Source: Prevotella nigrescens
GTDB lineage: Bacteria > Bacteroidota > Bacteroidia > Bacteroidales > Bacteroidaceae
Assembly (NCBI RefSeq): GCF_031191185.1
Contig: NZ_CP133464.1
Span: 372,001 to 436,000, forward strand
DNA length: 64,000 bases
Reading direction: 5' to 3'
The notes beneath the pieces were generated by a model. The model worked only from the letters and a program-made list of their open reading frames with translations. It ran no database searches and had not been told where the DNA came from. Positions within the stretch are counted from its first letter, which is position 1. Each line of letters begins with the position of its first letter. A program made the position numbers and the translations under genes. Positions 7,959 to 17,386 of this stretch are shown here, in pieces.

Positions 7959-9344
7959 TTATATTTCCGTTATTTCCTTTTTCATGATTGCCAGCGCCAG
8001 ATGCGGCTCGAAAGTGCTCAGCAATCCCATTGATGCGAAGATGTATTTCTTGTCGAGCATGTACTTCGGGGCTTTGGGTTTGGCAAACATTGGGTCGCGC
8101 GATGCTTTCTTTTCTGCACCACTTAGGATTTGCTTAGGGTTGCTGCTGTTCTTGATAGAACCACCGATACCTACTATATAGGGCACGTCGGAAAGGTCTT
8201 TCCCCGTCAGCGTGAACACTTGTCCCATTGGTGTGAAGGCAGGTTCGAAGTATCCGCAGTGGCGTTCTACTGCCACTTTCACGGCGTTTCGTGCCAATCC
8301 TTGTTCTATGCGTGCTTCTTCGTCGGTCTGCGGAAGGGTGGAAGGAGCGGCAACGCACCGTTTAATCCAGTCTTCTATCTTGCTTTGCTCAATCCCGAGT
8401 TCGTCTGCGAACACCTCCATGTTTATCTCGTCCGCCATCGCCGTAAGGCTGTAGCGCATTCCGAGGTCACCTTCTACGGTGCGTTTGCTGTACGGTTCGG
8501 GCAGTCCCTTGGTGATAACCTCGGCTACCGTGGGCTCTCCTTTTGCCATAGAATATATGTCTGTGGTTGCGCCACCGAGGTCTACAGCCATCATGTCGCC
8601 CATTCCTTCGTCGCGTCCGTAGCCCTTGCTGAAGAGTTCGCAACCTGTCAGAACAGCCAATGGTGTGGGAATAATGTCGTAACCACTCATTTCCTGAATC
8701 CTTGAAAGTCCTTTTGCCTCAATGATTCGGCTGATGAAGAGTTCCTTAATCTTCTGTTTTGCAGGGTTGATGTTGATGACATTGAACTGCGGCATTACGT
8801 TTTCGGCAATGACACACTTCTTTTTGTTCGATGCCTTGAAGATTTCTTCGAGTTCGTCGGAAGCGGTTTTGTTGCCTGCTGCAATGATAGAGAAGTCGCG
8901 GTCGATGGCACATAGTCGTTTGGCATTGGCTATAATAACGTCTTTATTGCCTCCGTCTGTACCTCCGCAGAGTAGAACCAAGTCTGGATTGATATCGTAA
9001 ATTTCCTGCTGTTCGGTGTGTGATATTTCAAACGAGTAGGTTTTTACCACCTTTGCGCCTGCGCTCGATGCTGCCATTTTGGCTGCTTTTGCTGTAAGTT
9101 CGGGCACTAATCCGAGTGCAACCATCTTCAAACCTCCCGCAGCACTGCTGCAACAGAGCAGTCTGTCGTATTCGAAGTGTCCCATTTGGGCTTCGAGTTG
9201 CTGCATGCCGTTGTTGAATCCCTCCATCACATCGGTCTCGATGGTGGTGAAGGCAGCCGCTGTTCCTATTACATCGCCCCTTTCGGTGTCTATCGCCGTC
9301 AGCTTCGTGTATGTGCTACCAAAGTCTACTGTAAGGTATTTCAT
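7959..9344 (-). CDS. glmL: glutamate mutase accessory protein GlmL (MutL)
   Basis: 461 residues of the actin/hexokinase-like ATPase family that accompanies B12-dependent glutamate mutase. The N-terminus YLTVDFGSTYTKL is the phosphate-1 loop, VLLCGGTDGGN near 125 and MAVDLGGATTDIYSM near 255 are further nucleotide-binding segments, and YIVGIGGSI lies near 405. Such proteins are believed to reactivate the mutase by exchanging damaged cobalamin, but I infer that from family knowledge. It starts 3 bases after glmS and ends 27 bases before glmE. Confidence 0.94.
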   Translation of the reverse strand: MKYLTVDFGSTYTKLTAIDTERGDVIGTAAAFTTIETDVMEGFNNGMQQLEAQMGHFEYDRLLCCSSAAGGLKMVALGLVPELTAKAAKMAASSAGAKVVKTYSFEISHTEQQEIYDINPDLVLLCGGTDGGNKDVIIANAKRLCAIDRDFSIIAAGNKTASDELEEIFKASNKKKCVIAENVMPQFNVININPAKQKIKELFISRIIEAKGLSRIQEMSGYDIIPTPLAVLTGCELFSKGYGRDEGMGDMMAVDLGGATTDIYSMAKGEPTVAEVITKGLPEPYSKRTVEGDLGMRYSLTAMADEINMEVFADELGIEQSKIEDWIKRCVAAPSTLPQTDEEARIEQGLARNAVKVAVERHCGYFEPAFTPMGQVFTLTGKDLSDVPYIVGIGGSIKNSSNPKQILSGAEKKASRDPMFAKPKAPKYMLDKKYIFASMGLLSTFEPHLALAIMKKEITEI

Positions 9345-9347
9345 AGG

Positions 9348-9764
9348 TTAGTCTTCCTTCCCTAAAACCTTATCGAGGTCTTTGATAGAGATTTCGATGT
9401 CAGTTCCGGGAGGATATACCTTTGTGAAACCCATTGCGAGGAAACGTTTTTCCACGTCTTCAAAGTTCTGCTTGCCTACCACGAGGTTGCCGCCTACGAA
9501 GATGGGAATGCCTTTCAGTCCTGCTTCGTCGCACTTTTCGCGCAGTCCCTGGCAGTCGATTTCGCCATGACCATACATTGACGATACAAGAATGGCATCG
9601 GCATTGGTCTCAATGGCAGCTGCAATGTATTCTTCCTGTGCTACCATTACGCCGAGGTTCACCACATTGTAGTTGTGTTGCTCGAGTGCAAAAGCAATGA
9701 TTTTATTGCCGACTGCGTGTGCATCGGCTCCAATGACGCCAGTTACTACTGTCTTTTTTTCCAT
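9348..9764 (-). CDS. glmS: glutamate mutase sigma subunit (B12-binding)
   Basis: 138 residues, the complete small cobalamin-binding subunit. The base-off/His-on signature DxHxxG is present as D14-A-H16-A-V-G19; H16 would be the lower axial ligand of cobalt. [13 protein letters not shown] near 62-74 and [11 protein letters not shown] near 88-98 are the conserved loops around the nucleotide tail. It is the first gene of the operon, downstream of a near-consensus promoter. The adenosyl form of the coenzyme may be made by the adenosyltransferase at 30.5 kb. Confidence 0.97.
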   Translation of the reverse strand: MEKKTVVTGVIGADAHAVGNKIIAFALEQHNYNVVNLGVMVAQEEYIAAAIETNADAILVSSMYGHGEIDCQGLREKCDEAGLKGIPIFVGGNLVVGKQNFEDVEKRFLAMGFTKVYPPGTDIEISIKDLDKVLGKED

Positions 9765-9813
9765 AGCAATCTAATGTATTTGAGTTAGGTTCTATATATT
9801 TTCGTATATTTTG

Positions 9814-9844
9814 CAAACTTACAACCTTAATTTTAAATGGCAAA
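9814..9844 (-). promoter_or_regulatory. promoter of the glmS operon
   Basis: Read on the minus strand: TTTG (9841-9844), 19 bases, TAAGTTTG (9814-9821). This matches the Bacteroidota housekeeping promoter (-33 TTTG, -7 TAnnTTTG). Transcription should start near 9807, giving a leader of about 40 bases before glmS. Confidence 0.8.
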
Positions 9845-9993
9845 GAATTATCCAATAAATTTCGGAAATTAACAATCGTTTACAATAAATGGCTTTTTGG
9901 GAAATTCGTTTTTGTCTTTTGACAATGTCATTTGCTTTCAACTTCTCTGTGTCCTACATTCTGTAATACGAAGTGGACGGTGCTTTTACATTG

Positions 9994-10076
9994 CGAAACA
10001 GGGCTTTTTACAAGCTGAAACAGGCTCTTTTGGTGTGTAAAAGAGCCTGTTTTGAAACGTAAAATACGGAGGTTTA
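9994..10076. repeat. array of 22-bp hairpin units
   Basis: Units start at 9994, 10016, 10038 and 10060, exactly 22 bp apart, between tilS and the glmS promoter. The units at 10016 and 10038 carry the core AGGCTC in opposite orientations, each flanked by A-rich and T-rich arms; the outer two are more diverged. Confidence 0.85.
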
Positions 10077-10190
10077 TAACATGCTGACGGGTAGACAGTT
10101 AGCAAATGGAGACTGAAACGGAAAAAGATGGCAGTTGTTCGCCTTCCTCATGGCTAATGAAGCAGGTTATAAGAATAGGACATTGCAACG

Positions 10191-11582
10191 TTAAGATTGC
10201 AGGAAACGAATGTGCAAAGCCATGGCAGTAGTATTACAAATACGGTATGTTTCGCTGGAACGACGCCCTACTACCCATATAATTTCGCCGTTTCCATCGA
10301 CTAAAACAAGCTGTCGCCGTTTGCTGACCGCATCTACTTTCAGGTCTGTAAGATAGTCGCTGACAAGTTTCGAACCCCTCATTCCGAAAGGGTGGAAGCG
10401 GTCTGCCACCTCAACACGGCGCAAGGTAAGTGGGAAATGCACTGCTGCCTTGTCTACAACTATTTGGTTTGTATCTGTCGGTATAACGAAATTGCTATCT
10501 ACAACTTCTTCCTTTATCTCTATCTTGCATTGTTCCGAGTAGATATATCTACCCGTTTCGGGCAGTCGCAGCGGCTTCGGTGCGTTCTCTTCGTGCCGTA
10601 ACAAGAGCATCATCTTTCTGTCGAACAAAAGCGTATAACTACCTGTCATGTATTCTTTTCCGCTATCTGAAGATAGGGAAGATGTTATACCCCTGACTTG
10701 CGAAGGGGTAAATCCGTAGGGAGCGAGCAGAAAAAAGAGGAAATATTCGGGCGAGACGTATTCCCTTAGGGCAGCAATGTTGATGCGAAGGTTGGGCAAT
10801 GCCTGTTTCGGCTTTCCTTTCATGAGTTGCAGGAACAAGGTGCCGGCATCTCCTTTCTCTGTCGAAACAATGTTTGGAAAGGCGTTTTCTATCGATGAAA
10901 TGATTATTTTTTTCGCTTCGTCAAGGTCTTCCGACATCTTCATAACCGTTTCATCGAACGAGGGATTAAGCTCTCTTAGCTTTGGAACAACCTCTAATCG
11001 GAGTTTGTTCCGCTTTATGTCGGCAACAAGATTGCTGCCATCGGTTACAAAAACTTGTTTTTTCGTGGTTAAATAAGCCTCTATCTCCGCCTTGGAACAA
11101 CAGAGTAACGGTCGGATAATGTTGCCGTTAATAGGTTGAATGCCCATCAATCCACGTAGTCCGGTGCCTCTGACAAGATTTAAGAGGACGGTTTCAACCG
11201 AATCGTCTCGGTGGTGGGCAATGCAAATGGCATCGGCATCAATGTCGTGTCGCAGGGCTTCAAAATAGTTATAGCGCAACGTACGTGCAGCCATTTCTAT
11301 GCTTACTTTATGCAGTTCGGCATATTCTGCTGTATCAAAGTGAATTAAGTGTAGTTCTATATTGTTCTCCTTACACAGTTTTATGCAGAAATCTTCGTCT
11401 CGTTGGCTCTCTTCTCCACGCAGAAGGAAGTTGCAATGTGCTGCTTCAACGTAGTAGCCTAACTCCTTTAGTATCAGTAACAGAGCCACACTGTCGGCTC
11501 CTCCCGACAGTCCAACGATGTATCGGCCATCTAACGGGAGCAGTTTGTGGGTGTCGATGAATGTCTTTACCTTATTCAACAT
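10191..11582 (-). CDS. tilS: tRNA(Ile)-lysidine synthase
   Basis: 463 residues. TilS attaches lysine to C34 of the CAU-anticodon tRNA-Ile so that it reads AUA. The N-type ATP pyrophosphatase P-loop SGGADS lies near residue 25. AAHCNFLLRGEES near 49, MAARTLRYNYFE near 95 and IAHHRDDSVETVLLNLVRGTGLRGL near 118-142 are the family motifs. The C-terminal 100 residues, with RVADRFHPFGMRGSKLVSDYL, match the TilS C-terminal domain. It overlaps the end of rlmI by 11 bases, indicating coupled translation in a three-gene RNA-metabolism operon. Confidence 0.95.
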   Translation of the reverse strand: MLNKVKTFIDTHKLLPLDGRYIVGLSGGADSVALLLILKELGYYVEAAHCNFLLRGEESQRDEDFCIKLCKENNIELHLIHFDTAEYAELHKVSIEMAARTLRYNYFEALRHDIDADAICIAHHRDDSVETVLLNLVRGTGLRGLMGIQPINGNIIRPLLCCSKAEIEAYLTTKKQVFVTDGSNLVADIKRNKLRLEVVPKLRELNPSFDETVMKMSEDLDEAKKIIISSIENAFPNIVSTEKGDAGTLFLQLMKGKPKQALPNLRINIAALREYVSPEYFLFFLLAPYGFTPSQVRGITSSLSSDSGKEYMTGSYTLLFDRKMMLLLRHEENAPKPLRLPETGRYIYSEQCKIEIKEEVVDSNFVIPTDTNQIVVDKAAVHFPLTLRRVEVADRFHPFGMRGSKLVSDYLTDLKVDAVSKRRQLVLVDGNGEIIWVVGRRSSETYRICNTTAMALHIRFLQS

Positions 11583-12783
11583 AGAGCACTAATCCCTTCA
11601 GATACTCTCCTTCGAGGTGGTAAATATTGATTGGGTGGTCGGCTGGCTGGTGTATCTGGTGTAGTATTCTAACCTTTCTACCAGTCTGTGCAGCAGCCGT
11701 AAACACTGCTTGGCGAAAGTTTTCCTTTGTAACAACCTGCGAACAGCTGAATGTAAACAGTATGCCACCTTTCTTAATGCGTTCAAATCCTTTCACGTTC
11801 AGGCGGGTATAACCACGCAGTCCGTTCTTCAGAGCACTGCGATGCTTGGCAAATGCTGGTGGGTCGAGCACTATAAGGTCGTATTTCCCATCATTGTTGT
11901 CGAGGTATTTAAAGGCATCTTCGCAGATGGCTTCGTGCCTGTTGTCGCCCGGAAAGTTAAGTTCTATGTTCGCATTGGTTAGTTCCACCGCCTTTGCAGA
12001 GCTGTCTACAGAGTGCACAAGCTTTGCTCCGCCCCGCATGGCATACACCGAAAAGCCGCCCGTATAGCAGAACATGTTCAGCACCGAGCGTCCTTTTGCA
12101 TAATGTTCCAGCAAGCTACGGTTTTCGCGTTGGTCTATAAAGAAACCCGTTTTCTGTCCTTTTAGCCAGTCGATATGGAATTTTAGTCCGTTCTCAATGG
12201 CTATGTCGTTGTCGGTATTGCCGTAAATAAACCCATTTTCTTGTCCTAATTCAGCCTTGAAGGGCAGCGTAGTCTCGCTCTTGTAATATATGCTGTCCAC
12301 CTTTTCGCCCATAACGGCATGCAATGCAGCCGCTATCTCGTAGCGAGCGACGTGCATTCCCACCGAATGAGCCTGCATGACGCACGTTGTTCCATAGACA
12401 TCGACTATCAGTCCGGGCAGATTGTCGCCCTCGCCATGTACCAGACGATAAGTGGTATTGACGGTTTCGCCCGTACCAGCCGCCACGTTTTCAGCCGGTC
12501 GAATGACACCAATGGCTTCCCTGACAGCCATCGCTGCCTTTAGACGGGCTTGCCAGAAGTGAGCGTCGATGGGCACATCGCGAAACGAAAGTATGCGAAC
12601 GGTGATGGAACCAATCTGGAAATGCCCCACTCCCATGAAGTTTCCGTCTCTCGTGTAGACCTTTACAAGGTCGCCTTCCTGCAATGTTTCGTCCTTCTCG
12701 AGTATTGCACCGGAGAATATCCACGGGTGCCGGCGCAGCAAACTTTCCTCTTTCCCTTTCTTTAAAACTATCTTCTTATACAT
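11572..12783 (-). CDS. rlmI: 23S rRNA (cytosine-C5) methyltransferase, RlmI family
   Basis: 403 residues: an N-terminal PUA domain (about 1-75, beginning with a basic region and HPWIFSGAI), a middle EEHEA-like segment, and a C-terminal SAM-dependent methyltransferase domain. Motif I is LNMFCYTGGFSVYA, the DPP motif is VLDPPAFAKHRS, and the candidate catalytic cysteine lies in TFSCSQVV. This is the architecture of RlmI, which makes m5C1962 in 23S rRNA. The target site is assigned from the family, not from this sequence. It begins 2 bases after the RNase D-like gene and overlaps tilS at its end. Confidence 0.9.
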   Translation of the reverse strand: MYKKIVLKKGKEESLLRRHPWIFSGAILEKDETLQEGDLVKVYTRDGNFMGVGHFQIGSITVRILSFRDVPIDAHFWQARLKAAMAVREAIGVIRPAENVAAGTGETVNTTYRLVHGEGDNLPGLIVDVYGTTCVMQAHSVGMHVARYEIAAALHAVMGEKVDSIYYKSETTLPFKAELGQENGFIYGNTDNDIAIENGLKFHIDWLKGQKTGFFIDQRENRSLLEHYAKGRSVLNMFCYTGGFSVYAMRGGAKLVHSVDSSAKAVELTNANIELNFPGDNRHEAICEDAFKYLDNNDGKYDLIVLDPPAFAKHRSALKNGLRGYTRLNVKGFERIKKGGILFTFSCSQVVTKENFRQAVFTAAAQTGRKVRILHQIHQPADHPINIYHLEGEYLKGLVLYVE

Positions 12784-12785
12784 TG

Positions 12786-13469
12786 TTAATCGTTCTTTTG
12801 CGTGTCATTAACATCGGTTTCATCGATATTTTCGGTGGTTTTTAGTTCTGGCTGGGGCACTATCACGGTTTCGTAATTATGTGTTTTATGAAGTTCCTGC
12901 AGGCGTTCGTAGATTTGAATGCACGTCCATGCGTCGGTGGCAGCATATATTTTCTGCTGCTCCGTCAGTATGGGTGCCTCCCAATTGGATAATTGTTGCC
13001 GTTTCGTAATGCGCTCATGGAAAAGGTTTGCATACAGTTTCTGCAAGCTAAGGTCTTCTATTCCGAACTCGCTAACCATGTTCTGAAGGTCTATGAACCG
13101 CCCAATCTTGAAATCTCTACGTTGGTGCAACATCATAAAATCGTCGTGTAAAGAAAGTCCAACCTTCAGTATTGTGGTGTCTTCAAGTAGCCTGACGATG
13201 CACGAGGGCATACCTATTAAGTTCAAACGGAAAAGAAAACACACGTCCTTGGTGCTCACTTGCAACAGTGCAACCTTATGATGTTGTCCCTTTTTGAATA
13301 CCGGGCGTGTTTCAGAATCGATACCAAGAATATCCGCCGACAGCAGGAAATCGACAGCTTTCTGGGCTTCAGACTCGGTAAGAACCACTACTATTTTGCC
13401 TGGAAATGTTACCCTGGGCAAGTCGGAGATACTCTTTTTATCGAACTTATTGTATAATTTAGTAATCAT
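12786..13469 (-). CDS. RNase D-like 3'-5' exonuclease domain protein
   Basis: 227 residues containing one DEDDy exonuclease domain: GIDSETRP (Exo I, D and E), GLSLHDDFMML (Exo II, D) and YAATDAWTCIQIYE (Exo III, Y and D). It lacks the HRDC domains of true RNase D, so a trimming role in tRNA or small RNA maturation is likely but unproven. The C-terminus is acidic, ending DVNDTQKND. It is first in the operon with rlmI and tilS. Its likely -7 element (TAAATTTG on the minus strand) lies 20 bases before the ATG. Confidence 0.85.
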   Translation of the reverse strand: MITKLYNKFDKKSISDLPRVTFPGKIVVVLTESEAQKAVDFLLSADILGIDSETRPVFKKGQHHKVALLQVSTKDVCFLFRLNLIGMPSCIVRLLEDTTILKVGLSLHDDFMMLHQRRDFKIGRFIDLQNMVSEFGIEDLSLQKLYANLFHERITKRQQLSNWEAPILTEQQKIYAATDAWTCIQIYERLQELHKTHNYETVIVPQPELKTTENIDETDVNDTQKND

Positions 13470-13488
13470 AATGTACTGTTTCGTTTTG

Positions 13489-13549
13489 CAAATTTAGCAA
13501 AATCTTCTGAAAATATGCCCGATTATATGGCATTTTTTTAGTACTTTTG
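13489..13549. promoter_or_regulatory. divergent promoter region, RNase D-like operon and ftsK
   Basis: Two -7 elements: TAAATTTG on the minus strand (13489-13496) for the leftward operon, and TACTTTTG on the plus strand (13542-13549) 22 bases before the ftsK ATG. Neither has a clear TTTG at the proper distance, so only the -7 parts are supported. Confidence 0.55.
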
Positions 13550-13571
13550 CATTTGGTTTAAACATTCAATA

Positions 13572-16019
13572 ATGGCGAAAAAGAAAAGGGAGAAGACTCC
13601 AAAGACATTCAGTGAGGCTATTGGTGCGCATTATATCATAAACGACAAGACTGGCTTTGTATTGGGAATTGTTCTGATTTGTCTTGCTTTATATATATTG
13701 GTGGCCTTCATCAGTTACTTTTCTACGGGCGAAGCCGACCAGAGTCTGGTTACGGCACTGCGTCCAGGGGAAATAGAAAATACTGCGAAGGTGTTTCAGA
13801 ACAGCTGTGGCTCTGTGGGAGCACTGCTCTCTTACTTTCTGATATCGCGCTGCTTTGGTATCCCTGCCTTCATTATTCCACTCTATATCATACTCTGTGG
13901 CGTGAAAATGATAAAGGCTTACGAGAAGATAAACCTATGGAAGTGGTTCTTTGGAATGGCTTTGGTAATGGTGTGGAGCTCCATTACGTTTGCAAAGTTC
14001 CTTACTCCGCTGATGAGCGAGAACATTTTTAACCCCGGCGGAGACCATGGCAGGTTTGTTGTAGAGTACATTGAGAACATCATAGGGGCACCGGGACTGC
14101 TCGCCGTACTTGCCATTACAATGATAGCATTCCTTACTTACCTCACTTCAGAGACCATTACGGTTATCAAGAAGTTGCTCAATCCGGTGGGATACATACG
14201 CAACAAGGTGAAATTCACGATTGTCCGGCATAATTTTGAAAAGGATAAAATAGGTGAAAGCACCCACGAAATGGAGGAGGAAGCAGTAGAAAAGCTGCAG
14301 AATGCAGAGTCCCAGACGGTGGAATTTCTTGACGATGACCTGCCAAATACCATGATAAAGCCTAACGCTAAGGACAAAACCACGGCGAAAGAGAACGATG
14401 AAGAGACTGCTGCCAATGGCGAAATAGGAATGAAAGTTAATGTCCCTGTCGGGTTGGAAAAGGCACAAGGCAAGGTGGTGGCAGGCACGACAGACCTTGC
14501 AACACCTATTAATCCACACGAACCTTTCCCCAATTGGAAGTATCCAACCCTTAATTTGCTTAAGCAATACGACTCTGACAACAGCGTAAACTTTGTAGAC
14601 AAGGAGGAGCTGGAGGCTAATAAGAACCGCATTATAAAGGTTCTCAGCGACTTTGGCGTGCAAATTCGCAGCATTCGCGCAACGGTTGGACCAACCATTA
14701 CCCTCTACGAAATAACACCGGCACAGGGTGTCCGCATTTCGAAAATCAAGAATTTGGAAGACGATATAGCACTTAGCTTGGCTGCAATAGGTATTCGTAT
14801 CATTGCACCAATGCCCGGCAAGGGCACCATAGGTATCGAAGTGCCAAACGCCAAGCCCTCCATCGTGTCCATGTTCTCTATTCTTAACTCGCGAAAGTTC
14901 CAGGAAAGCACAATGGAACTGCCTGTTGCGTTAGGCAAGACCATTACGAACGATGTGTATATGGTAGATTTGGCAAAGATACCACACCTGCTTGTAGCGG
15001 GTGCAACAGGGCAAGGTAAGTCGGTAGGACTTAACGCTATCATCACATCTTTACTATATAAGAAGCACCCAAACGACCTTAAGATAGTGCTGGTAGACCC
15101 TAAGAAGGTTGAGTTCAGCATATATTCGCCCATCGCCAAGCCTTTCATGGCTGCGGTAGAAGAGAATGAAGACGAGCCGATTATAACCGACGTGCAGAAG
15201 GTTGTAAAGACTTTGAAGGGTCTTTGCGTGCTTATGGACAATCGGTACGACATGTTGAAAGCTGCAGGAGCGCGCAATATAAAAGAGTATAACAAGAAGT
15301 TCCTTAACCATCAGCTTAGTCCTGCGGAAGGACACGAGTTCATGCCGTACATCGTTGTCATCATTGATGAGTTCGGAGACCTTATCCTTACGGCTGGAAA
15401 AGAAATTGAAATGCCTATCACCCGTATCGCCCAGCTGGCGCGTGCGGTAGGCATTCACATGATTATAGCAACACAACGCCCAACTACTTCCATCATAACG
15501 GGTAACATAAAAGCCAACTTCCCCGGTCGTATCGCGTTCCGTGTGGGTGCCATGATGGATTCTCGTATCATTTTAGACAGACCCGGAGCCCAACAACTTG
15601 TGGGACGCGGAGACATGCTTTACCTCAATGGAGGAGAGCCAACACGTGTGCAATGTGCCTTCGTAGACACTCCGGAGGTGGAAGATATATCCAAGTTCAT
15701 CGCCACACAGCCTGGTCCAGTAGAGCCATTGCTCATTCCTGAGCCTGCAACAGATGAAGGAGGAGTTGCCGGTGGTAGTCTTGACGAGAACTTAGACCCA
15801 CTGTTCGAAGATGCAGCAAGGGTCATAGTGCTGAACCAACAAGGCTCTACAAGCATGATACAACGCCGCTTCTCCATTGGTTACAACCGTGCCGGGCGAC
15901 TAATGGACCAGATGGAGAAAGCCGGCATTGTGGGAGTGGCACAAGGCTCAAAGCCTCGCGAGGTGCTCATTGGCGACGAAATGGGACTCGAATCGTTGCT
16001 TTCAACACTGCATAGATAA
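13572..16019 (+). CDS. ftsK: DNA translocase FtsK/SpoIIIE family
   Basis: 815 residues. The N-terminal 200 residues contain four or five membrane segments, followed by a variable acidic linker (about 215-320), then the motor. GATGQGKS at 477-484 is Walker A; YIVVIIDEFGDLI near 595 is Walker B; IATQRPTTSIITGNIKANFPGRIAFRV is the conserved FtsK segment. The last 65 residues form the winged-helix gamma domain (QGSTSMIQRRFSIGYNRAGRLMDQME) that reads orientation sequences. It pumps DNA at the septum to finish chromosome segregation and dimer resolution. Length is normal for Bacteroidota. The LolA-like gene follows after 23 bases. Confidence 0.96.
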   Translation: MAKKKREKTPKTFSEAIGAHYIINDKTGFVLGIVLICLALYILVAFISYFSTGEADQSLVTALRPGEIENTAKVFQNSCGSVGALLSYFLISRCFGIPAFIIPLYIILCGVKMIKAYEKINLWKWFFGMALVMVWSSITFAKFLTPLMSENIFNPGGDHGRFVVEYIENIIGAPGLLAVLAITMIAFLTYLTSETITVIKKLLNPVGYIRNKVKFTIVRHNFEKDKIGESTHEMEEEAVEKLQNAESQTVEFLDDDLPNTMIKPNAKDKTTAKENDEETAANGEIGMKVNVPVGLEKAQGKVVAGTTDLATPINPHEPFPNWKYPTLNLLKQYDSDNSVNFVDKEELEANKNRIIKVLSDFGVQIRSIRATVGPTITLYEITPAQGVRISKIKNLEDDIALSLAAIGIRIIAPMPGKGTIGIEVPNAKPSIVSMFSILNSRKFQESTMELPVALGKTITNDVYMVDLAKIPHLLVAGATGQGKSVGLNAIITSLLYKKHPNDLKIVLVDPKKVEFSIYSPIAKPFMAAVEENEDEPIITDVQKVVKTLKGLCVLMDNRYDMLKAAGARNIKEYNKKFLNHQLSPAEGHEFMPYIVVIIDEFGDLILTAGKEIEMPITRIAQLARAVGIHMIIATQRPTTSIITGNIKANFPGRIAFRVGAMMDSRIILDRPGAQQLVGRGDMLYLNGGEPTRVQCAFVDTPEVEDISKFIATQPGPVEPLLIPEPATDEGGVAGGSLDENLDPLFEDAARVIVLNQQGSTSMIQRRFSIGYNRAGRLMDQMEKAGIVGVAQGSKPREVLIGDEMGLESLLSTLHR

Positions 16020-16042
16020 GCAAAGAAGAAGTTTTTAACACA

Positions 16043-16654
16043 ATGAAAATACAACGTAACATTTTATTTGCATTGGCATTTATGCTTAGTGTCAATGCTT
16101 TCAGTCAAAGTTCTGCAGATGCAAAGAAGGTTTTAGACAAGGCGGCAGCAGTTGTTGGACGACGTGGAGGAGCCGCTGCCAACTTCTCGATTACTGGAGG
16201 AGAGGTAGGCAGAACATCGGGTAGCATCATTATAAAAGGTAATAAATTCAAAGCCATTACACCCGAAACCACCATCTGGTTCGATGGTAAGACACAGTGG
16301 GCGTATATGAAAAGCACCAACGAAGTGAATGTTTCGACACCCAGCGAGGCCAAGCGGCTTTCCATGAACCCCTATGCTTTCATTACAATGTACAAGAATG
16401 GCTACCACATGTCCATGAAAACGACTGCCGCAGCATACATTGTCCACTTGCAAGCCATACACCCGGCACGTAGCATGCAAGAGTTTTACGTTACCATTTC
16501 AAAGACTTTCTATCCACAACAGATAAAGATGTTGCAAGGCAAAAAGTGGGTAACGATTAACATTAGCAGCTTCCGTGCTGCCTCGCACCCCAATTCTTAT
16601 TTCCGGTTCAGGCATTCCGATGCTCCTTCGGCGGAGGTTGTCGACTTGCGATAG
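16043..16654 (+). CDS. LolA-like outer-membrane lipoprotein carrier
   Basis: 203 residues with a signal peptide (about 1-21, ending NAFSQ). The mature part resembles LolA-like periplasmic proteins: DAKKVLDKAAAVVGRRGG at the start, an antiparallel sheet, TIWFDGKTQWAYMKSTNEVNVSTPS near 74-98, and a C-terminal strand region ISSFRA. LolA carries lipoproteins from inner to outer membrane. Sequence conservation is low, so I call it LolA-like only. It follows ftsK closely and is probably co-transcribed with it. Confidence 0.72.
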   Translation: MKIQRNILFALAFMLSVNAFSQSSADAKKVLDKAAAVVGRRGGAAANFSITGGEVGRTSGSIIIKGNKFKAITPETTIWFDGKTQWAYMKSTNEVNVSTPSEAKRLSMNPYAFITMYKNGYHMSMKTTAAAYIVHLQAIHPARSMQEFYVTISKTFYPQQIKMLQGKKWVTINISSFRAASHPNSYFRFRHSDAPSAEVVDLR

Positions 16655-16801
16655 AGCAAGCCGTAGCCGTTCGTTTAAATCGTCTGAGAGACTAATCTAA
16701 CTGATGTATAGAGTTTTCTGTAACCTCTGTGAATTTATAAAATAATATACCGAAGGCTAAAGAAAATAGCCTTAGTTTTGCCAACCTACCTTTCTGAAAT
16801 G

Positions 16802-16862
16802 TAAAAGAGCCTGTTTGACCTTCCCAAACAGGCTCTTTTGCAACACAAAATGCACTCTTTTT
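16802..16862. repeat. array of 22-bp hairpin units
   Basis: Units start at 16802, 16824 and 16846, spaced exactly 22 bp. The first two (GAGCCTG core, then CAGGCTC core) are near mirror images and together also form one long hairpin. It lies about 150 bases past the LolA-like gene and could serve as a 3' end element. Confidence 0.82.
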
Positions 16863-17386
16863 TGCAGTGCATTGATAATAATGGGACTACACAATACACC
16901 TTATATATAATATATACATTATCTTGCCACGTTCTGCATTGCTATATCGAAGTGTGCCAACCTGCTCCGCACAGGCAGAAAAGCTATGTGCAAGAGAGTG
17001 TGAAGGCTGCGTACACGATTTAAAATGTAAAAAAGAATAAAAAAATAAAGATTTTACAGCATACCTTTTGTTATTCTAAAGAATATTAGTAAATTAGCAG
17101 ACGAATATTGAAAGATATGATAACAAGAACCAAGTTAATCGCCCTTAGGCAAATTCTATGAACAATCTTTATAGCATTTTTGCTTTGAAATCGGCGAAGT
17201 CCCACCTTTAGACACAAGAGGTATAACTGAACATACATCGGGAAAGAAAAGGAACGGACGCCCTGAAATGGCAGAAGGACAGGAAGCAGACGGCGAATTC
17301 AAAAACAGCCTTCCACAATGTGGAAACGCTTTCAGCATGTCTTTAGCATACAAATCAAATACTATTATTCATTACATTCTTACATT
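16863..17386. other. AT-rich intergenic region before the type IX cargo gene
   Basis: About 520 bases without a supported gene. TACCTTTTG near 17062 resembles a -7 element with one extra T. In-frame codons upstream of the ATG at 17387 do not look like protein. I see no strong hairpin. Confidence 0.4.

Noticed and set aside
16802-16862. Simple intrinsic terminator after the LolA-like gene
   Set aside because: The two first units do form one hairpin, but the third unit and the exact 22-bp spacing identify it as a member of the dispersed array family.
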